This document shows positions 42,678-47,372 of a stretch of 47,372 nt of DNA, piece by piece. A program made the translations under genes and the position numbers. The notes under the pieces are model-generated. The model was given only the letters and a program-made list of their open reading frames with translations, searched no databases and was not told where the DNA came from. Each line of letters begins with the position of its first letter. Position 1 is the first letter of the stretch. The DNA is from Nocardia anaemiae NBRC 100462 (GTDB lineage Bacteria > Actinomycetota > Actinomycetes > Mycobacteriales > Mycobacteriaceae). The DNA lies in the NCBI RefSeq assembly GCF_001612725.1, contig NZ_BDAZ01000027.1, forward strand, positions 1 through 47,372, written 5' to 3'.

Positions 42678-43007
42678 GTGACCGAACCGGCGCCATTCGC
42701 CGAGTCACTGACCGAGAAGCTTGCAGTGATGACCGTCAGCACGATCAGCAGGTTCGTTCAATTCGCCATAGACAAGGAGTTGATGGTGGCCGAATCGTCT
42801 GGTGATGCACACCTTGATCCGATCGGCCGCCCAACCTCGGAGGGGCAACTACGAATTAGCGATGCCGGTTGGCAACTACCGGACACCGACCATGTCGATA
42901 ATTGGTTGATCGCGACGCGCCCGGTTCACGACGCGCGGAAATCGAATGACGATAACAAGCTTCTGATCCTTTCATTGCTGGGGCGTAACTGGATCGATGC
43001 GACGTGA
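42678..43007 (+). CDS. Shortened TY-Chap-like protein
   Basis: GTG 42678 follows AGGAAAAGGAA. The 109-residue product matches the first part of the fuller protein at 45096 (FAESLTEKLAVM like FTERLAEQLAVL; RFVQFA; ISDAGWQLPDTDH like ITESGWQEPDDDH) but lacks the PAGAIVKIVEAG segment and the C-terminal third. It is probably a degenerate copy. Its stop overlaps the start of the next gene. Confidence 0.6.
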   Translation: MTEPAPFAESLTEKLAVMTVSTISRFVQFAIDKELMVAESSGDAHLDPIGRPTSEGQLRISDAGWQLPDTDHVDNWLIATRPVHDARKSNDDNKLLILSLLGRNWIDAT

Positions 43008-44149
43008 AACTTCTGAAAAGACAACTGACGCTGGTCCTGCACGATCGGCTCGACCCATCCCACCTCGATCAACTGCGAGACTGCCTGGGGCTCAGCCTAT
43101 CCGGAAGCGGGGTCGACCCCGTTGGCACCGAATTGGGTCGCCGGACCGAACAGCACCCCAAATACCGAACGGTCACCTCGACAGTTCTCGCTCTGGTGCG
43201 CACCGGCACCAGAGAATTGACCCTCACCCTCGATGCCATACCCGGCACAAAATACACCAAGTGGCTCTGTCTCGCCGAATTAGGCTGCCGTGCAGTAGGG
43301 TTCACTATTGCCGAGCGTCGACGACCAGCTGCCGAACCCCCCTCAGCCAAGACCGAAATTGCATCACCGGAACGCTCGCCTACCTCTACCACGCCGATAT
43401 CCACACTCGATGACGCCACTGCGGTCGTCGATCAACCCCTGCCACCTTTCGATCCCTCTATCTACGCGATCCACGACACCATCCCGATACGGTCGGCCGT
43501 CGTCGGCGATCCGGAAAGACGTCGAAAAGCAGACAAGATCGTTGACCGAGTACTGCGTGACGGGACTCCGAGCTCGGCGTTCGAACCGTTCGTATATGAG
43601 GTCGATCCCGAAACCCGACCGTTCCGGTCTGCCAAGGAAAACCAACTCCGCACCCCACCTTTTCGACGATCAGCACTGGAGGACGACGAGCTTGTCGAAC
43701 TAGCCGGTGAACTCCGTAACATGGTTTGGTCGTGGCGGATGGATGACCTGCTCGGCCTCGGCGGCGCCGCAACGTTCTGGTCACTGGAAAACGTAGAATC
43801 CGACCAAATCACCATGGACACCAGATCCGTTCCTGGTAACTGTTACATCGGTGGCAGCGGTGGCGATGCCGAATTCATTGATCTGCCGGTCGCCACCCTG
43901 ACTGGTGACGACAACAGTCGCTCACAACTAGATGAGACCTTCACTCGAATGACAACGGCTCTTACCGCAAGCTACGGCGAGCCGACCAGGCGCGCCACCG
44001 GAACAAACATGTGGGCCCAATGGGAAGGCATCGAGAACACGTTGACACTCGCCTACCAGCCGCCCTCGATCCGCATGATTCTGCGGCAGAGCCCGGGTAT
44101 CACGACCTTCTACGATGAAGACGAAGCCAGACACCGCTCGGTAGAATAG
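43004..44149 (+). CDS. Two-domain protein with C-terminal DUF6301-like domain
   Basis: GTG 43004 overlaps the previous stop. The 381-residue protein has an N-terminal domain of about 105 residues (LVLHDRLDPSHLDQLRD, LTLDAIPGTKYTKWLCL) shared with the gene at 45841, a Pro/Thr-rich linker, and a DUF6301-like domain from about 220 (ELAGELRNMVWSWRMDDL, ETFTRMTTALTASYGEP). The family is common around toxin loci in Nocardia; immunity or chaperone roles are only inferred. Confidence 0.7.
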   Translation: MKLLKRQLTLVLHDRLDPSHLDQLRDCLGLSLSGSGVDPVGTELGRRTEQHPKYRTVTSTVLALVRTGTRELTLTLDAIPGTKYTKWLCLAELGCRAVGFTIAERRRPAAEPPSAKTEIASPERSPTSTTPISTLDDATAVVDQPLPPFDPSIYAIHDTIPIRSAVVGDPERRRKADKIVDRVLRDGTPSSAFEPFVYEVDPETRPFRSAKENQLRTPPFRRSALEDDELVELAGELRNMVWSWRMDDLLGLGGAATFWSLENVESDQITMDTRSVPGNCYIGGSGGDAEFIDLPVATLTGDDNSRSQLDETFTRMTTALTASYGEPTRRATGTNMWAQWEGIENTLTLAYQPPSIRMILRQSPGITTFYDEDEARHRSVE

Positions 44150-44182
44150 CTGAGATTACGATTGTGAGATTGGAGTAGATTC

Positions 44183-44533
44183 GTGCCGAGTACGTCGTTC
44201 CACGGAAGCTTCGAAACCGATGATCCGGAAATTGTCGAGCAGATATTGAGATCGTGGCTTTCGACCGACGATCTACGTGTGCGGCCTCGCCGAGGATGGG
44301 AAACGCACTACGAAACAGACGACTTCGAACTGCTCTGCTATGAGGCATCACCGCAGAATCCCCCGAATTATTTCCTCCTCGAAGGCCACATCGATGGCGC
44401 CGTCGAGGCCGCCGTTGCCCGGCTACATGAACTTGCCGCGCAGTGCCGGAGCGCGAAAGTCGAATTCAGTATCGACTATGAGGAAGTCGATGCGGCCGGT
44501 AACCCATTGAGCGAGGAACGCACCATCAACTGA
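44183..44533 (+). CDS. Hypothetical protein of the toxin island, 116 aa
   Basis: GTG 44183 has GGAG at 44172-44175. The product is acidic with mixed helix and strand (SFHGSFETDDPEIVEQIL, WETHYETDDFELLCYEA, KVEFSIDYEEVDAAGNP). Size, acidity and position fit an immunity protein, but I do not recognise the family. It ends with a 176-bp gap (44534-44709) in which nothing is seen. Confidence 0.65.
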   Translation: MPSTSFHGSFETDDPEIVEQILRSWLSTDDLRVRPRRGWETHYETDDFELLCYEASPQNPPNYFLLEGHIDGAVEAAVARLHELAAQCRSAKVEFSIDYEEVDAAGNPLSEERTIN

Positions 44534-44709
44534 TCCAGTGGCCCCGAGATAGATCCGGATGCGCTGAGGGCTATTGCTACTGAAGCGCGTCTCTGCGCCA
44601 GCGCTAATGCATGGCCATGACCGTGGCATCGATCGGTTTGTCGATAATCGGATCTCCGATTTTCACTGGTACCAGCCGTCCGATCCGGCAATATGAATAA
44701 GGTGAATCG

Positions 44710-45099
44710 ATGGTGAGATGGCGTGCGCTGACCGATGACGAGATAGTCGAACTGCGGTCGTTGGACTGGTCGTGGCAGCTGCAGGATGTGCCTTCGATAG
44801 GGGAAAGGTTCGACTGGTATGTATTAATGACCCTAGCGGATTGGGTCATGCTCGACTGCGATATCGGGCTGAGCAGCGTTGCGGTAACAGGCCGCGACTG
44901 GGTAGTCGAGTCGATGGTGACCGACTCCGCGAGCGCGGTTGCGACCGGACTCGTAGAAATCCGTTGGGCATTCCCGGAAACAACAGTGCGCCTGAGGAAT
45001 CTGAGTCTCGCACATACTGTCCAGCTGACGTATCAGACGAATATCTCGCTGGCGGCTCTCGATAGATCCACCGAATTCGAACGGCAGGGCCTGACATGA
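44710..45099 (+). CDS. DUF6301-like protein with internal shortening
   Basis: ATG 44710 has AAGGTG upstream. The 129-residue product begins WRALTDDEIVEL and contains SLDWSWQLQDVP, VEIRWAFPETTVRLRNL and LAALDRS. Compared with the copy at 47018 and the domain at 46355-46909, about 25 residues corresponding to the FVRMTRALTEALGEP helix are missing after MVTDSAS, and two residues are missing from the first helix. The fold may be damaged. It overlaps the next gene by four bases. Confidence 0.7.
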   Translation: MVRWRALTDDEIVELRSLDWSWQLQDVPSIGERFDWYVLMTLADWVMLDCDIGLSSVAVTGRDWVVESMVTDSASAVATGLVEIRWAFPETTVRLRNLSLAHTVQLTYQTNISLAALDRSTEFERQGLT

Positions 45100-45545
45100 C
45101 GGAATGGGCGGAATTTACCGAGCGACTGGCCGAGCAGTTAGCTGTACTGCCGGCAGGCGCGATTGTGAAGATCGTCGAAGCGGGACCTCCTTCAGGCCAC
45201 CAGCGGTTCGCGCAGTTCGCGCAGACCGATAACGAGCTACTGGCCGAATTGGTAGGTGATGAGTTCCTCGAACCCGCCGCACGGCCTGACGAAACGGGTC
45301 ACCGCCTGATCACCGAGTCAGGCTGGCAGGAACCCGATGACGACCATGGCCCCTATTGGTGGATCGAACTGCCATGGCCGGTCAATTCAGCCATATACCG
45401 CCAGTTGGCGGCAATGGTGGTGACCGGACTCCGTGACGCTTTCCGAATCAGCGACCCGGGGTCGTTGACCTACACCGCGTGGAACAAGAACGCGGACGAA
45501 CGCGACCTTCACCTGCCACTGCTCGGGCTGGCACGTCAGGATTGA
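45096..45545 (+). CDS. TY-Chap-like protein
   Basis: ATG 45096 overlaps the previous stop. The 149-residue product begins WAEFTERLAEQLAVLPAG and continues RFAQFAQTDNELLAELVGD, SGWQEPDDDHGPYWWIELP and LRDAFRISDPGSLTYTAW. It matches proteins I know as TY-Chap domain proteins, predicted to be secretion chaperone-like. Co-translation with a DUF6301-like gene suggests the two act together. Confidence 0.7.
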   Translation: MTEWAEFTERLAEQLAVLPAGAIVKIVEAGPPSGHQRFAQFAQTDNELLAELVGDEFLEPAARPDETGHRLITESGWQEPDDDHGPYWWIELPWPVNSAIYRQLAAMVVTGLRDAFRISDPGSLTYTAWNKNADERDLHLPLLGLARQD

Positions 45546-45580
45546 TCGGTTGTCATTCGAGCTTTCGGGACAAGGAGAGC

Positions 45581-45818
45581 ATGACCTTGGCGCTATACGC
45601 AGAAATCGAGAAAATTGAGGAAGACGAGGAGCGTGTTCGCTACCGGTACACCGATACACAAGGCAGCCAGTACAATGTTGGTCCTGAACAAGACCACCGA
45701 GGTAATCGCGTCGGAGAACGGCACCGACGATATGCTCTATCGGGCCGTTGCGAGAAAGATCGCAGTTGCGTGGCTGGACAGCGGCACAACGCCCGAGCGC
45801 CTGGTAGCGCAGTCGTGA
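45581..45818 (+). pseudogene. Small hypothetical gene with a +1 frameshift
   Basis: ATG 45581 has AAGGAG upstream. The frame reads MTLALYAEIEKIEEDEERV and RYRYTDTQGSQY, then the natural continuation (MLVLNKTTEVIASENG, YRAVARKIAVAWLDSG, PERLVAQS) lies in the +1 frame to TGA 45818. One extra A at 45674-45675 explains it. Repaired, it would be a 78-residue acidic protein. Pseudogene or sequence error. Confidence 0.65.
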
Positions 45819-45840
45819 AGGCAACATCGGGAGGCCTTGA

Positions 45841-46909
45841 ATGAGGCTGGAGCGGCGGTTTCGCCTGGTCACAACTGGTCGGCTCGATCAAGCTCAACGC
45901 GAGGAACTTCGAGCGGTCATCGGGCTTACCCCATCCGGAGCTGCCGAGGATGCAGTGGGCAGCGAATTGGGGTGCCAAATCCGAAACCACCCGCGATACC
46001 CGTCAATTCGCGCCGCCGCTATCACGCTGTTGCGCACCGGCGCCGATGAATGGTCCATCACTATTGATGCCCTCCCGTTTTTCGACATCGCGACAGCGAT
46101 CGGGCTCGTCGAAGTCGGCTGCCGCGCAGCAGGACTGACTGTCATCGGTCGGCATCTGTCAGCGGATGCAACGGTAAGCGACGCAGTGCCCAGCGCTGCC
46201 TTACTGGAGCGCGCACGCAGAATTCTGGAAGAATCCAGCACGCGAATGTGGGGCGCCACCTTCACATACGGCACACCGCCCCCCCGAAGCACCGCGAGCC
46301 CGTATCACTTCCGACGACGACCTGACATTCGACTACGCGGCGGCCACCGAAAAGGTGTTGACACGCCCCGCAGTTCGACCTGCGTCGAAACCCCTCTTCG
46401 TCGCCGACCACATACCCGTCGCACAGCCGATGCCGCGGCCTATCGGATGGCAGGCGTTGTCCGACAACGAGATCGCCGATCTCGCCGAGAAACTGCGTAC
46501 GCTGGTCTGGTCGTGGCGGATGGACGATCTGCTGCGCTTGGTGATCGTATTCGGTTGGCAAGAACCCACGATCCACTCGACGGACCAGGTTCAGTTCGCC
46601 TCCGGTCTCGGCCCCGACACCGTCGACATCATCGGCTTCGACGGCGACGCGGTACGCATCGAAGTCACTGTCAGTACCCCGGCGCCTGACACCCCGGACG
46701 GCCGCGATAAAACGGTGGCGGCATATGCCCGGATGGCGGACATACTGAACAGATCCATCGGCGAACCAACCGCTCGCCTCGACATTAGGGTTCCCGAAAT
46801 CCGCTGGGCCGGTCCGGAAACAACCCTGCGGCTGATCGATTTCCACCACACGGTCCGGTTACAGCTGGTGACCAACGACTGGCTCAGCGCCCTCGACCAG
46901 GAAGATTGA
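45841..46909 (+). pseudogene. Two-domain DUF6301-like gene interrupted at a C7 tract
   Basis: ATG 45841 follows GGGAGG. The first frame gives the N-terminal domain (LVTTGRLDQAQREELRAVIG, LGCQIRNHPRYPSIR) co-linear with 43004-44149. At CCCCCCC (46279-46285) the coding frame shifts; the DUF6301-like domain then runs to 46909 (WQALSDNEIADLAEKLRTL, VWSWRMDDLLR, EIRWAGPETTLRLIDF). A one-base change in the tract would restore a protein of about 355 residues. The tract could be a slippage site, a fixed mutation or a sequencing error. Confidence 0.75.
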
Positions 46910-47017
46910 TAACGCCCGTCGACAGGACTGGTCCTTGCGGATCATGCCAGGCGCGTGCATGTGCGAGGGTGGGCGAGAGCGGACTGGCCGTGTTGAGAGT
47001 GACGATAGGGCGGGGTT

Positions 47018-47372
47018 ATGACGGGTTGGCGGGCGCTGGACGACGCCGAGATTGTCGTGCTGGCGCTTCGATTGCGGTCGCTGGATTGGTCGTGGCGGTT
47101 GGCTGACGTGCCGGAACTGGCCGCGGAATTCGGTTGGCATGTCGAGCGAATAGGCCCGGATTCGGCACGCCTTGATACAGGATTCGGGCTGGCGAGTGGC
47201 CGTGTCGACGGCTTGGATGGACAGGCCCACCACATCGTGCAACGGGTGACCGACATCGACTCCGATGAGGCCGACAACGTGTGGGACGCGTTCGTGCGCA
47301 TGACGCGTGCGCTTACTGAGGCGCTCGGTGAGCCAACTACGCGATTGCCGGGTGATTATCCGCAGGTGCGGT
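47018..47372 (+). CDS. DUF6301-like protein, 3' end outside window
   Basis: ATG 47018 follows GGCGGGG. The visible 118 residues read as a clean, complete family N terminus: WRALDDAEIVVLALRLRSL, DWSWRLADVPELAAEFGW, RLDTGFGLASGRVDG and VWDAFVRMTRALTEALGEP. It is the best preserved of the four copies here and serves as the reference for the shortened ones. Confidence 0.75.
   Translation, partial: MTGWRALDDAEIVVLALRLRSLDWSWRLADVPELAAEFGWHVERIGPDSARLDTGFGLASGRVDGLDGQAHHIVQRVTDIDSDEADNVWDAFVRMTRALTEALGEPTTRLPGDYPQVR

Overview
The window looks like part of a chromosome from a mycolate-containing, high-GC actinomycete, most likely Nocardia or a close relative. The reasons are strong G/C bias at third codon positions, frequent GTG starts and 4-bp ATGA/GTGA overlaps, a mycolyltransferase (antigen 85-like) remnant, type VII (ESX) secretion-type genes, and repeated families (DUF6301-like, TY-Chap-like) that I associate with Nocardia. 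No rRNA, tRNA, CRISPR array or complete insertion sequence was seen. Names of families are from memory of sequence patterns; no search was run.

Bases 1-12960 hold three linked themes. (i) Two paralogous small four-helix membrane genes (1091, 11428) share a promoter with an operator-like dyad across the -10 box. One copy lies beside a Cys-rich HTH regulator and a DUF2231 gene. The other lies before a GTP cyclohydrolase I gene (folE) and a 26-residue methionine-rich ORF, and keeps a decayed piece of the same regulator upstream, so this locus is a partial duplication. (ii) A compact biosynthetic set at 4120-9804 encodes an aromatic amino acid hydroxylase, a one-module NRPS (C-A-PCP-TE, predicted tyrosine-type pocket) and a catechol O-methyltransferase. 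The logic suggests a tyrosine/DOPA-derived, O-methylated product, with FolE possibly feeding the pterin cofactor. (iii) Gene remains are scattered between them (methyltransferase, mycolyltransferase, transporter tail).

Bases 13000-28400 are an accessory metabolic region. It holds a TetR regulator with divergent SGNH hydrolase, membrane protein and Tat-exported multicopper oxidase genes. A set of alpha/beta hydrolases, an SDR, a VOC protein, a flavoprotein disulfide oxidoreductase and DUF308 and other membrane proteins follows. Several intergenic regions carry long perfect dyads (14300, 19720, 24286, 25537, 26403) that look like operators. Decay is common: an SDR and an ABC-F gene that lost their 5' ends at one junction, transposase scraps, a frameshifted SGNH hydrolase, and a truncated acyl-ACP thioesterase-like gene.

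Bases 28451-47372 are a type VII secretion-linked polymorphic toxin island. Small ESX-type proteins (EspC-like, WXG-like, YbaB-like, a T7SS-associated protein) precede one 9.7-kb gene for a 3226-residue protein. This protein has a WXG-like N terminus, Pro/Ser/Thr-rich linkers and four apparently different effector modules: an HE-motif domain, an ADP-ribosyltransferase-like domain, a papain/deamidase-like domain and a nucleotidyltransferase-like domain. Directly after the first and third modules, a different reading frame of the same DNA contains a complete small protein gene with its own ribosome binding site, the position of an immunity gene. The main frame reads straight through both. I consider this nested toxin/immunity arrangement the most unusual feature of the window. 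Downstream are repeated DUF6301-like and TY-Chap-like genes, several truncated or frameshifted, that look like a chaperone/immunity reservoir.
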